A stretch of 46,995 nt of DNA from Prevotella histicola JCM 15637 = DNF00424 (GCF_000613925.1 NZ_BAJX01000020.1:1-46995); one strand, 5' to 3'; counted from the stretch's first letter, positions 7,654-16,164 are shown. Notes: generated by a model from the sequence alone, not told the origin. Translations and numbers: made by a program.

Positions 7654-8472
7654 TTATATTCCTCTTGCTTTAAAGATGCGTTCTTTTGCCTCATTTATCT
7701 CTTGGAACTTCTTTTCTGCAGCCTTGCGGACATCTTCTCCTAAGGCTGAGACACGGTCTGGATGATGTCTCAGAGCCATCTTCCGGTAGGCAATCTTTAC
7801 CTCCTCGTCTGTTGCAGATGAGCTGATTCCCAGAACTTTATACGCATATTCAATGTCGACAGTAGACGTTGAGCCACTTTCAAGATTGAGCATGGAGATC
7901 ACATCTTGCTCTGATAGCCCTAAATAAGAGGCTATTTCCTTCAGTACTGTGACTTCTTCAGGGCTTACAGTACCATCCACCTTGGCTATTATTACCAGAT
8001 AGTTGAGTAATTGTAGACGCTGACTGGTATTCATATGGAGTCTTATCTCTACACAGCTTTGGCGGATTGTCTCTTTAAACTGATAAGGTCCTTGCTGCTT
8101 TTGCATCTCAAACAACCTTCGTAAGATGCTTTCTCCTTGTTGAACAGACTGTTCTCCGAAGTTCTGACGTAGGAATTGTCTGACGTATTCCATCTCAGAA
8201 TGCATGATCTTACCATCCGCTTTGATAACATAAGAAGAGAGGACAAGCATAGAAAAGAGGAAGGAATTACGTGCTTCTTCATACGGTCGTGTATTGTTGA
8301 AGCCATTTTCATTCATGCCATTGAAGCCATTTCCTGTAGTGTTGTCTGTGTTGTTGCTATCCAAAGCTTCGTCTAACATACTACCAATGCAGAACCCTGC
8401 CACTGCACCTAAGATGTTACCACCAGCTAAGATCCAGCCAAGTGCTCCTCCAATCCACCTTCCTATTGCCAT
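7654..8472 (-). CDS. TerB-like and DnaJ-domain protein (DjlA-like)
   Basis: The 272-residue protein has three parts. Residues 1-35 are glycine-rich and hydrophobic (GGALGWILAGGNILGAVAGF), probably a membrane-associating glycine-zipper hairpin. Residues 70-195 form a helical TerB-like domain with the paired motifs KADGKIMHSEME and KVDGTVSPEEV. Residues 207-272 are a J domain with the Hsp70-stimulating HPD at 237-239 (LRHHPDR). The order TerB then J matches DjlA-type co-chaperones. A promoter box TATCTTTG lies at 8537-8544. The cyclophilin gene is 75 bp downstream. Confidence 0.9.
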   Translation of the reverse strand: MAIGRWIGGALGWILAGGNILGAVAGFCIGSMLDEALDSNNTDNTTGNGFNGMNENGFNNTRPYEEARNSFLFSMLVLSSYVIKADGKIMHSEMEYVRQFLRQNFGEQSVQQGESILRRLFEMQKQQGPYQFKETIRQSCVEIRLHMNTSQRLQLLNYLVIIAKVDGTVSPEEVTVLKEIASYLGLSEQDVISMLNLESGSTSTVDIEYAYKVLGISSSATDEEVKIAYRKMALRHHPDRVSALGEDVRKAAEKKFQEINEAKERIFKARGI

Positions 8473-8536
8473 ATTCTTTGTTTTTATGGGTTGTTCTTTT
8501 CTTGTATCTACATTCCTTTATATATTAGTTAATTGG

Positions 8537-8544
8537 CAAAGATA
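8537..8544 (-). promoter_or_regulatory. -7 box of the DnaJ-domain gene
   Basis: TATCTTTG on the minus strand, 64 bp before the start codon. Confidence 0.5.
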
Positions 8545-8642
8545 GTGCCAAAGGAGTGGTAATTTTCTTTTTTATAAGTTGTAGGATCTTGTTTTTGCCT
8601 ATTCTCCTATATCCTTTCTTGTTTGTCGACACTATCAAAGGC

Positions 8643-11189
8643 TTATAAGCGGGACTTCTCTGCATTACCAGCTCCTGTCCCTTTGTACTTACTTCGTTTG
8701 GTATTGAAGTTATAAGTTACGGTCAGTGATATGGCGCGGGAGTAGTTGTAGCAGTCCTTGTCTAATATTGTTCCATAGCCATGAAGCGTCCATTGTTCAC
8801 GTTCGGACTTAAAAATATCGTCTGCAGAGAGTATGAATATTAGGCGATTATTGTAGAATGTCTTGCGCAAAGCAAGATTCATTCTTGCCCATCCATTGGA
8901 TATTTGAAAGCCATCATATATCTTTGTGCGTGCTCTGAAGTCAACTCTTGCCATGAAAGTCTTAGAGAAAGCAAACTGATTACGTAGTGAGATAGCAATG
9001 CAGGGATTGTTTTTTACTAATGTACCATTATCCAATGGTGCATGGAAATGCTGTTGTATATAATTGATTTCTGCTGTTGGCTGATAGATTCCAAACTTAG
9101 GTGATGCAGTAAGAGTGGCATAGAAGTTCTCGGAATGGTCATAATTGTAGGTTGAAGAGAATGAGATAGCTTGGTTATTGTATAGTTTATGGCTCCAAAA
9201 CATCACATCTTTGTTGTACTTATAGCCTATAGAGAGACTCAACCAACGATATATCCCGTTTATTTCTACGTTATGTATCTGTTCAGGATGCAGTTCCGGA
9301 TTACCTCCTTCATAAGCATAACGATTGTTATACTGTATGAAGTTACGCAGAGAACGATAGCTTGGACGATGGATTTTGTTGCTATAATTGAGTTGAAAGC
9401 TCCATTTCTCATGATTCCATGATAGTGAGAAGGAGGGAAAGAGATTGCTGTAATGTTTACTGGCATCGTCTTGCTTCACTCCAAAAGAGTAATATTCGGA
9501 TGTCACATGCTCATATCGTAGTCCTGTGTTAAGTGTGAAATTGCCGAAAGAATGGGTATATTCAGTGAATAGCGCATGATACCTCTCCTTGATATTGGTC
9601 TCTGATGCCGCTACAATCTGCTCTTTGTTATTGAAATCTCCACGTGAGTTTGTGCAGGAAAGTTCCGTTCCCCAGTATATATTTCCGCCCCATAACGGGT
9701 GACTAAGAACCAGTTTCCCAGCCCAGAGGTTGCTGTGTTGGTTACCCGTGGAGTGTACTTCACGGTTAGGGAACTCGTTGGAGTGTTCCGATTGGGCATG
9801 TCTTTCTTTTGTGCCTATACTCATGTAAGAAGCATTGAAGTCTATGCTAAGTTTTCCAAGCCGTCCCACATAATACAAGTCTGCCTGATGTCGAGCAGGA
9901 ACACGTACTTCCACGTCTCCTTTCTGTGCTATTGTTCCTTCTAAAGTACCATTCTTATAGATGTTTTGGTTGTTATCTATAGACCCATCCATGTGATAGT
10001 CGGTGTAATAACGATAAGCTCCACCGATGGTATTGCTATCATTTATCAAGTAAGATGCACCAATATTTTCGTAAAAGATATTATGGTTACCCTCGTATCT
10101 GATATGTTGGTGCGTCTCAATATCCTCTCCACTGGTATGTATTTGAGAGCAGAGATAATTCTTCTCTTGGTCTTTATAGTTCATCCAAGTGAGGTTATTG
10201 AAAAGCTCCCAGTGCTTAGTTCGATAGGTAAACTTGGTTGCCTCCGAACCTGTCCACTGCCCATTGTATTCTATCTGAGTATCATTGCGAAAGCTAAGAC
10301 CGTCAGCTTGCCTGCGAATAGTTTTGATTCGGATGACAGACTGTACTTGTGCATCGTATTGAGCGCCGGGACTTGTAATGACTTCTACGCTCTTTATGTT
10401 GTCAGACTTTAGTTCCGTAAGTTCTTTCATGTCGCTTATTCTGCGATTATTGACGTATATAAGCGGTGTACCCTTGGCAAACACCTGCACATTATCACCA
10501 TTGGTTGTGACGCGAGGGAGCTGTCCTAAGACATCCATTGCCGTTCCCAATTTCGATAAAAGGGAATTTTCAACGTTGATACTCATCCCTCCACAGGTCT
10601 GTTTGTATAGTGGACGGGACGTTTTAATGGTCACTTCCTTCAGCTTTAGGGCATCGGGTTGAAGCTGAATGATACCTGCTTGTTCTGTTGAAAAGGTACG
10701 ATAAACTGGTTTATAACCCACGTAACTAATGCGAGCGATGACCTTTGATGGCTCAAATGGTACAACGAAGATGCCACTTTCATTGGTTACTCCACCAGAA
10801 ATGGCGCTGGAATCAGCAACAGATAATAGTAGAACGTTAGCATAAGGTACTGGCAGTCCGGTCTCATCAATGACCTTCCCTGTCAGATGTCGCCTTGTCT
10901 TATGTGTACATTCCACCATGATAACGTCTCCGCGACGTGTCATTCGGATGGGATAGAAGCCTATGAGTTGTTCAATAGCATCTGGAACACTCTTGTTCTT
11001 GATGTTAGTAGTAACGCGGAAGTCCTCTAAATCATTGTAAATGAAGTTCACGGTGTATCGGTTTTGCAGGTGGTTTAACTCCTTCAACGCCTGTGCCATG
11101 GATACATTATTATATTGTCGACTGATGCGTTGGGCTGATACTCCATGCGAGCCGATGAGGAGTAGCAGAATAATAAGATATCTTTCCAT
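8643..11189 (-). CDS. Outer-membrane beta-barrel receptor with STN and carboxypeptidase-like domains
   Basis: The 848-residue protein starts with a signal peptide (about 1-19, ending VSAQ). A secretin/TonB N-terminal (STN)-like domain follows at about 25-90, then a carboxypeptidase-regulatory-like domain at about 100-190 (TGKVIDETGLPVPYANVLLL). Next come a plug-like region at about 205-295 (IYVNNRRISDMKEL, SVEVITSPGAQYDA) and a long beta-barrel of the OMP_b-brl_3 type. The substrate cannot be read from the sequence. It starts 4 bp after the anti-sigma stop codon, as the third gene of a sigma/anti-sigma/receptor operon. The STN domain is what normally contacts the anti-sigma factor in FecA-like signalling. 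Confidence 0.9.
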   Translation of the reverse strand: MERYLIILLLLIGSHGVSAQRISRQYNNVSMAQALKELNHLQNRYTVNFIYNDLEDFRVTTNIKNKSVPDAIEQLIGFYPIRMTRRGDVIMVECTHKTRRHLTGKVIDETGLPVPYANVLLLSVADSSAISGGVTNESGIFVVPFEPSKVIARISYVGYKPVYRTFSTEQAGIIQLQPDALKLKEVTIKTSRPLYKQTCGGMSINVENSLLSKLGTAMDVLGQLPRVTTNGDNVQVFAKGTPLIYVNNRRISDMKELTELKSDNIKSVEVITSPGAQYDAQVQSVIRIKTIRRQADGLSFRNDTQIEYNGQWTGSEATKFTYRTKHWELFNNLTWMNYKDQEKNYLCSQIHTSGEDIETHQHIRYEGNHNIFYENIGASYLINDSNTIGGAYRYYTDYHMDGSIDNNQNIYKNGTLEGTIAQKGDVEVRVPARHQADLYYVGRLGKLSIDFNASYMSIGTKERHAQSEHSNEFPNREVHSTGNQHSNLWAGKLVLSHPLWGGNIYWGTELSCTNSRGDFNNKEQIVAASETNIKERYHALFTEYTHSFGNFTLNTGLRYEHVTSEYYSFGVKQDDASKHYSNLFPSFSLSWNHEKWSFQLNYSNKIHRPSYRSLRNFIQYNNRYAYEGGNPELHPEQIHNVEINGIYRWLSLSIGYKYNKDVMFWSHKLYNNQAISFSSTYNYDHSENFYATLTASPKFGIYQPTAEINYIQQHFHAPLDNGTLVKNNPCIAISLRNQFAFSKTFMARVDFRARTKIYDGFQISNGWARMNLALRKTFYNNRLIFILSADDIFKSEREQWTLHGYGTILDKDCYNYSRAISLTVTYNFNTKRSKYKGTGAGNAEKSRL

Positions 11190-11193
11190 AGCT

Positions 11194-11886
11194 TTACTCT
11201 ATTGTTAATGTGTTATCAGAATAGCTAATTTTTACGCGGTTAAAGGCATTGAGCAGTTCAATATTCTGTTGAAGACTATACTGTCTATCCCAGTTGAAGT
11301 AGAGACGGATGTGTGTTGATATTGGATTTAGCACTTTCACGTCGACATGATAATATGCTGCCATAGCATCAACGATGGTCTTCAATGATGTATCCTCAAA
11401 CACAATAGGTTGCGGAGGAATACTATCTGTCTTGTGAAGGAGTACTCGGGTAAGGCTGTCGGAAACTGCTTTGCGTTCAGCCTGCACCTTCTTTATAGAG
11501 TCTGTAGCCGTTAGATGAGGAGCTTTTAGGTGTGTTTCAACCTTCTCTTTACTACTAAAGAAGGGTAGAATACCCAACTGAGCTGTAGCAGCAAACGCCA
11601 ATCCTGATAGGAGAATGACACTGATAACAGATGCTGCAACCCGCTTCCAGTTACGTCTTTGTGGTATAGAATGTTCTATTGCAAAGCTTTCCCACTCGGC
11701 ATTAACGTCTATGTCCTCATACTCATGCCGGTTCATGGCACGTTTAGTCATAGCCAGATTGTGTGCAAAAGAGCTTATCTCCTCATCCGCAAGTAGTGCT
11801 TCAATCTGTTCTTTGGTGTATTCCTCTGGATGATCCAGCATGTTGAGGAATATCCTTTGTTTCTCTTCTGATTGTTTGTTGTTCAT
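11194..11886 (-). CDS. Membrane anti-sigma factor (FecR-like, DUF4974 C-terminus)
   Basis: The 230-residue protein has a cytoplasmic N-terminal region (1-80) that would bind the sigma factor and one transmembrane helix at about 82-104 (VAASVISVILLSGLAFA). Its periplasmic C-terminal domain (about 160-230, FEDTSLKTIVDAMAAYYHV...) is of DUF4974/STN type. It is shorter than a classical FecR because most of the central FecR beta domain is missing. Its ATG overlaps the sigma-factor TGA by 4 bp (ATGA), indicating translational coupling. It would hold the sigma factor inactive until the outer-membrane partner signals. Confidence 0.88.
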   Translation of the reverse strand: MNNKQSEEKQRIFLNMLDHPEEYTKEQIEALLADEEISSFAHNLAMTKRAMNRHEYEDIDVNAEWESFAIEHSIPQRRNWKRVAASVISVILLSGLAFAATAQLGILPFFSSKEKVETHLKAPHLTATDSIKKVQAERKAVSDSLTRVLLHKTDSIPPQPIVFEDTSLKTIVDAMAAYYHVDVKVLNPISTHIRLYFNWDRQYSLQQNIELLNAFNRVKISYSDNTLTIE

Positions 11887-12377
11887 TGTCTTGCTTGGTT
11901 AAGTTGCCTTTTAATGATGTTAATAGCCTCTGAAAGATGGTGATACACAGTTACTCTGCTCACCCCTAAGTCATCGGCAATGCGCTGAAAGGGTAGTCCT
12001 TGCACGTGACGTAGGCGTAGAATCTGGCGACGAATAGGCGGTTCTAAATGTTCAATAATTAGCATTAGGCGGTCAAGTAGGGTGTCGTCATGTTCGGAGA
12101 GAATAGTCTCCGTATCATTCAAAAGTAGTTTTGAAGTCCTTTCTCGTATGTCTTTATGTGCAATAATATTCAGGCAACGATTGCGAACAGCCCTTATCAA
12201 ATAGCCTTCCTCCGTCTCTGGAAGTAGTATTATACCCTCTTCATAGACCTTGACAAAGACCTCACTCACCACATCTTTGCATTCATCGTGGTCGTAGAGA
12301 ATCCCTTTTGCCACCCGGAACATCGGTTGGTAATAGCATTTGAAGAGTCTTTCTATGTCAGTATTTTCATGTATCAT
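11883..12377 (-). CDS. ECF RNA polymerase sigma-70 factor
   Basis: The 164-residue protein has only sigma regions 2 and 4. Region 2 includes LFKCYYQPMFRVAKGILYD and CKDVVSEVFVKVYE (about residues 10-50). Region 4 carries the helix-turn-helix RIADDLGVSRVTVYHHLSEA (about 132-151). This is the Bacteroidota RNA polymerase sigma-70 family-1 type. It heads an operon with its anti-sigma factor and an outer-membrane receptor, so autoregulated expression of the receptor in response to its ligand is likely. Confidence 0.93.
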   Translation of the reverse strand: MIHENTDIERLFKCYYQPMFRVAKGILYDHDECKDVVSEVFVKVYEEGIILLPETEEGYLIRAVRNRCLNIIAHKDIRERTSKLLLNDTETILSEHDDTLLDRLMLIIEHLEPPIRRQILRLRHVQGLPFQRIADDLGVSRVTVYHHLSEAINIIKRQLNQARQ

Positions 12378-12442
12378 ACACTATCCTTACAACTCAGAAG
12401 GCGAAAATGTAAAGCTTAACAATGAATTTTTGTATTAGATTA

Positions 12443-12450
12443 CAAAGATA
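12443..12450 (-). promoter_or_regulatory. -7 box upstream of the ECF sigma gene
   Basis: TATCTTTG on the minus strand, about 65 bp before the sigma-factor start codon. No well-spaced -33 element is seen. Confidence 0.45.
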
Positions 12451-12623
12451 ATGATTTTACTTTAATAAGCTATTTACTGTATGGGGAAATGACATAGCGG
12501 TATATTAACTACCCTAAAGTTTTGATATCCGATGAATATTTACTGTTGTTCAGTCTGTTATAAGTATTCTTCAAGCTGATTTAGGATGGCTGGCTGACCC
12601 ATGTTCTTCTGTTTTCTATCAGT

Positions 12624-12711
12624 GTGTTGCAGCTTAGCACGAATGGTGTTGCAGCCCATCACGTGTGGAGTTGATGGTTAACACTACTGGTGTTGAGGCT
12701 TCACTCTAGAT
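12624..12711. repeat. 22-bp-period palindromic array F1 (4 units)
   Basis: Units begin at 12624, 12646, 12668 and 12690, each exactly 22 bp. The typical unit is a 17-bp quasi-palindrome such as GTGTTGCAGCTTAGCAC plus a 5-bp spacer. GAGTT/AACAC arms are visible in unit 3. A related array is at 16093. The array lies upstream of the sigma-factor promoter and downstream of the HsdR_N-like gene. Confidence 0.8.
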
Positions 12712-13092
12712 CAAAAGTTACTTGTTGTGAGCGTCATTGATAGTAAGAAAAGAGCTGAAGCAATATAAATCAGGCGGAATATATTGGGATAATAAGTTTG
12801 TATTTAGTGGGTTATGTGTGGCTTCTTGTTGATAGATAATTCCATAAGGACTGCTTCGTTTTCATACTTATCGGGTAATGGTAATATCAACAAGTCTTGT
12901 TTTTTAAAAGATCTTAGGTTCTTTGTTATCTATATATAAATAGAATGCTAAGATAAGTGTGCTTAGGGGGCTTGGTAAGATCGTATTAATTGCGGTTCTT
13001 ACTCATGTTTTTGCATATTATAATAGCCCTCTTATACTTGTTTTTTTATGTGGTATTATAGGGAATTTATATATAGAAGGCTCTTTTATATG
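12712..13092. other. Gene-free stretch
   Basis: AT-rich sequence without a supported ORF, RNA gene or clear terminator. I see nothing convincing in it. Confidence 0.5.
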
Positions 13093-13542
13093 TCAAATAT
13101 TTTGGTAATTAGGAATGTCTTCTAAGAATAAATATTTTTGATTATCATAATCCATTCTGCAGATATAGGTTTCTAATCCATTTGATACTACGAGATAATC
13201 AACGTGAAGTAAAATATTATAGACGAAGATTTGGTCGAAAACCTTCTGTGTAATAGGGACAGATGGTGCCTTATATTCGATTATCATACGCGGACGAAGG
13301 TGCTGATCGTATAGTACACTGTCGGCACGAACCTTCTTTTCACCTACTTGTAGAGGAACTTCGTTGGCCAGCAAGGTGGCTGGATAGTTCTTATGTTCAA
13401 TGAGATAGTGTATGAAATGTTGGCGTACCCACTCCTCAGGTGTGAGTGTTACGTATTTTCTCCGAAGTATATCTAGTATTTGCTTTCGCCCATTTACCTC
13501 TTTTACTCTGATGGGATAAGGGGGAAGGTTAAGCTGCATCAT
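13093..13542 (-). CDS. HsdR N-terminal-like protein (type I restriction R subunit N-terminus family)
   Basis: The 149-residue protein matches the stand-alone HSDR_N_2-type domain common in Bacteroidota. It keeps a PD-(D/E)xK nuclease-like pattern: RADSVLYD (Asp), then MIIEYKAP (Glu-x-Lys), within about residues 70-95. No methylase, specificity subunit or helicase gene is nearby, so it is not part of a restriction system here. The function is unknown. It is divergent from holA, an arrangement I believe is frequent in this phylum. Its promoter overlaps the holA start codon region. Confidence 0.85.
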   Translation of the reverse strand: MMQLNLPPYPIRVKEVNGRKQILDILRRKYVTLTPEEWVRQHFIHYLIEHKNYPATLLANEVPLQVGEKKVRADSVLYDQHLRPRMIIEYKAPSVPITQKVFDQIFVYNILLHVDYLVVSNGLETYICRMDYDNQKYLFLEDIPNYQNI

Positions 13543-13603
13543 GTGTGGATTGTTCTTATATATATAATAAGGTGTAATGAATAAGTTGAAAGTGAAATGA
13601 AAA

Positions 13604-13635
13604 TTTTGTTATCTATCTGTTTTCTATTAACTTTG
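13604..13635 (+). promoter_or_regulatory. Promoter of holA
   Basis: TTTTG at 13604-13608, 19 bp and TAACTTTG at 13628-13635. The predicted start is near 13641, about 80 nt before the holA ATG. It points toward the opposing promoter at 13702-13732. Confidence 0.65.
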
Positions 13636-13701
13636 CATGAAGTACTGTAAACCAAATGTGTTGGGGTTTCTTGGCACATTGAATGTACAGTTTCTCTATT
13701 G

Positions 13702-13732
13702 CAAAGTTAATAAAAAAGTAAATGCCAACAAA
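13702..13732 (-). promoter_or_regulatory. Promoter of the HsdR_N-like gene
   Basis: On the minus strand TTTG (13732-13729), 19 bp and TAACTTTG (13709-13702). The -33 element lies inside the first codons of holA. The predicted transcript would have a leader of about 150 nt complementary to the holA leader. Confidence 0.6.
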
Positions 13733-14747
13733 GCAAGGACCAACTTTTCAGAGTATTATACATGACCTGAAAAGCAGGAAGTTTTCGCCCATCTATGTTC
13801 TGATGGGTGATGAATCCTATTATATTGATCAGATTTCTGACTATGTTGCTACTCATGTTCTTTCTCCGGAAGAACGCGATTTTAACCAGACTGTTTGCTT
13901 CGGTTCGGATGTTAATGCCATTCAAGTTACTGATATGGCGCGCCGTTATCCAATGATGTCGGAGTATCAGGTTATCATTGTGAAAGAAGCTCAGAATATT
14001 CGTTCGTTAGATGCTTTGGAAAAGTATCTCAAAAATCCCGTAAAATCAACCATCCTTGTGTGGTGTCATAAAAACGGGAAAATTGACGCTCGTAAGAAAG
14101 TTGTTGGATTAGCACAAACTGTCGGGGTAGTCTTTGAGAGCCAAAAGTTGCGAGATTACCAATTACCTGAATTTATTCAGAATTACTTAAAGCAAAAAAA
14201 AGTTTCGATAGATCCCAAGTCATGCCAGATGATAGCTGATCATATTGGCGCCGATCTTAATCGTCTGACTTCAGAATTGGATAAGGTTCTCATTTCGCTC
14301 CCATCAGATAATCTTCGAGTAACACCAGAGATTGTGGAAGAGCAGATAGGGGTGAGTAAAGATTTCAATACATTCGAACTTCGAAATGCAATAGTCCAGA
14401 GAGACGTTTTCAAGGCAAATCAAATTATCAAATACTTTGACAATAATCCTAAAGCAGGATCACTTTATTCTTTTCTCCCGTTACTTTTTTCTTATTTCCA
14501 AAATCTTATGATAGCGTATTATGCCCCTCAAAAAAATACAGAACAGGGTATTGCTGCAGCTTTAGATTTACGTTCAAGTTGGGGAGCAAAGGATTTTTTG
14601 ATAGGTTTAAAAAACTATTCTGCGCGTAAGACGATGGATATTATTTCCAAGATTAGGGACACTGATGCAAAGAGTAAAGGACTTGATAATCCCAATACTG
14701 GTGTTGGAGATTTGATGAAAGAGCTTATTTTTTTCATTTTACACTGA
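13722..14747 (+). CDS. holA: DNA polymerase III subunit delta
   Basis: This is the delta subunit of the clamp loader, which opens the beta sliding clamp during replication. At 341 residues it is of normal length. The N-terminal domain shows the Walker-like start YVLMGDESYYIDQISDYV and DFNQTVCFGSD. The middle part has LPEFIQNYLKQKK and the family pattern IADHIGADLNRLTSELDKV. The C-terminal collar domain has FNTFELRNAIVQRD and KDFLIGLKNYSARK. The ATG at 13722 lies about 80 nt after its predicted transcription start. A terminator follows 80 bp after the stop. Confidence 0.94.
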   Translation: MPTKQGPTFQSIIHDLKSRKFSPIYVLMGDESYYIDQISDYVATHVLSPEERDFNQTVCFGSDVNAIQVTDMARRYPMMSEYQVIIVKEAQNIRSLDALEKYLKNPVKSTILVWCHKNGKIDARKKVVGLAQTVGVVFESQKLRDYQLPEFIQNYLKQKKVSIDPKSCQMIADHIGADLNRLTSELDKVLISLPSDNLRVTPEIVEEQIGVSKDFNTFELRNAIVQRDVFKANQIIKYFDNNPKAGSLYSFLPLLFSYFQNLMIAYYAPQKNTEQGIAAALDLRSSWGAKDFLIGLKNYSARKTMDIISKIRDTDAKSKGLDNPNTGVGDLMKELIFFILH

Positions 14748-14828
14748 TAAAAATAGCAGATTTCTACCTTTTTTGAGCGTAAAAATGGCGCTTATTCTCT
14801 AAAATTACTGCTTTTTTGAGCTAGAATT

Positions 14829-14853
14829 AGCACTCTAAATGAGTGCTTTTTTT
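14829..14853 (+). terminator. Terminator after holA
   Basis: AGCACTC (14829-14835), loop TAAAT, GAGTGCT (14841-14847) and a T-run. Confidence 0.8.
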
Positions 14854-15485
14854 GTGATTCTTCCTTTGAAATAGGGCCTTTCAGCAAAATAACCCCTCTC
14901 ATTTTTGGCGTATTTTTGAGTAACTTATAACCTCTTCAAGAATACTCTAAATTTGAAAAAAATGGTCCTTTACTCCATAAGTAGATTTGCTTTTAAGATT
15001 TATTGACGTTTACTTTTGTTTACGATGTTGTGTACGAAAGCGTATTCTATTTAGTTTTGTAATGTAAATTAGTTGCTATTTCTACTTGTGAATTATGCTC
15101 ACGTGGTTTTAAATGTTATTTTTGTAAATGTATATACATGTATTCGTAAATCATAATGGATAAATATTCATACATGGTATGTTCTACATACCACGCTGAT
15201 AATCAGCGATATACAATTATTTATTAATGATATTGAACTATGGAAACGATAATATTTAGCTATAAATACGCATAATGCATAGATTTCTCTATGTAGACTC
15301 TATATTAGTTGTAATATAACCAGTTAGTTAGGATAAAATTGTTCTATAGTTCGTTATAGCCTTCTTTGTTTTAATAATTTAGCTTTGTTGTTGTAAATGC
15401 TATTTGCACAAGATTTATATACGGGATATTTGTAAATGTGTATTTTGATAATTTAATTCGCAGTGATATGTTTATGTAAATCATA
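14854..15485. other. AT-rich gene-free region with TGTAAAT motifs and palindromes
   Basis: No ORF of substance. The heptamer TGTAAAT occurs at 15063, 15123, 15392, 15431 and 15475, with CGTAAAT at 15145, all on the plus strand. A 15-bp palindrome CGCTGATAATCAGCG lies at about 15195-15209. The region ends at the promoter of the XRE regulator, so these could be operator sites. Confidence 0.4.
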
Positions 15486-15517
15486 TTTGCTTATTTAAAA
15501 TATTATGTTTACCTTTG
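15486..15517 (+). promoter_or_regulatory. Promoter of the XRE regulator
   Basis: TTTG at 15486-15489, 20 bp and TACCTTTG at 15510-15517. Confidence 0.65.
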
Positions 15518-15568
15518 TAAAATCATAAAGATGGGCTTCAACAGCCTAAAAATCTTAGTATTTTGTTT

Positions 15569-16150
15569 ATGAAAGATAGAATTAGACAGCTTATGGAGAG
15601 TCAACATATGACTCAACAGACCTTTGCGGATTTCATTGGAATATCAACTGCATCGCTCAGTAGTATTTTTACGGGTAGGACAAAACCGACTCTTAATACT
15701 GTAGAAGCAATCCGAAGTAAGTTTAGTACGATCAATCTTGATTGGCTTATGTATGGTCAGGGTCCAATGTTTAAAGATCAGGCTGACGATTCTGATGTGC
15801 TTACAGAATCAAATAGTCAAGATGGTGCATTAAGTTTAGAAGGAGCTCTTGATTTCTCATCATCTTCTTCCCCATCCTCCCAAGGATTTGGTTCATCAAA
15901 CTCGCAGCGTGTTCTAAGTACACCCAAATCTACTGTTCGAACAGAAGTGAAATATATTGACAAACCTCAGCGTAATATCACTGAGATTCGAATCTTTTTG
16001 ATGATCAAACATGGGAGACATTTGTTCCTAAAAAATAGATTATCGTATACAATATATGTACTTTTGAGGAGTGAACATACCATTTCTATTTTGTGTTGGT
16101 ATCGAACACCTATGGAGTTGGGTGTTAGCACGGGTGGTGATGTTGCTTAG
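15569..16150 (+). CDS. XRE-family transcriptional regulator, frameshifted near its C-terminus
   Basis: Residues 1-60 form a clear Cro/CI-type helix-turn-helix: MTQQTFADFIGISTASLSSI with TGRTKP after it and the NLDWLMYGQGPMF tail. A low-complexity Ser-rich linker follows, then the conserved C-terminal stretch VKYIDKPQRNITEIRIF. After that the reading frame departs from family sequence at a T5 run (15995-15999). Adding one T restores FDDQTWETFVPKK and a TAG stop at 16036-16038, a plausible native end. The tail as read (16000-16150) runs into repeat array F2 and is probably an artefact. The start is ATG 15569. Confidence 0.8.
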   Translation: MKDRIRQLMESQHMTQQTFADFIGISTASLSSIFTGRTKPTLNTVEAIRSKFSTINLDWLMYGQGPMFKDQADDSDVLTESNSQDGALSLEGALDFSSSSSPSSQGFGSSNSQRVLSTPKSTVRTEVKYIDKPQRNITEIRIFLMIKHGRHLFLKNRLSYTIYVLLRSEHTISILCWYRTPMELGVSTGGDVA

Positions 16151-16164
16151 CACGTGTTGTTATG
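16093..16164. repeat. 22-bp-period palindromic array F2 (3-4 units)
   Basis: Units start at 16093, 16115, 16137 and 16159 (the last incomplete), each 22 bp apart. The first core GTGTTGGTATCGAACAC is a 17-bp inverted repeat with a 5-bp spacer; the next end in TTAGCAC and CTTAGCAC, as in array F1. It starts about 55 bp after the restored stop of the XRE gene. Confidence 0.8.

Noticed and set aside
9966..10412. 148-codon plus-strand ORF
   Set aside because: It is antisense to the plug and barrel region of the outer-membrane receptor, and its codons follow from that gene.
13093..13542. Restriction-modification system
   Set aside because: Only an HsdR_N-like domain is present. There are no hsdM, hsdS or helicase genes nearby.
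14762..14828. A tenth 22-bp array after holA
   Set aside because: CTTTTTTGAGC recurs 43 bp apart, but intermediate units are not recognisable, so the period is not established.
15990..16005. Programmed -1 frameshift in the XRE gene
   Set aside because: The local sequence C TTT TTG is not a good slippery heptamer, and no stimulatory structure is evident. A deletion or a sequencing error is simpler.
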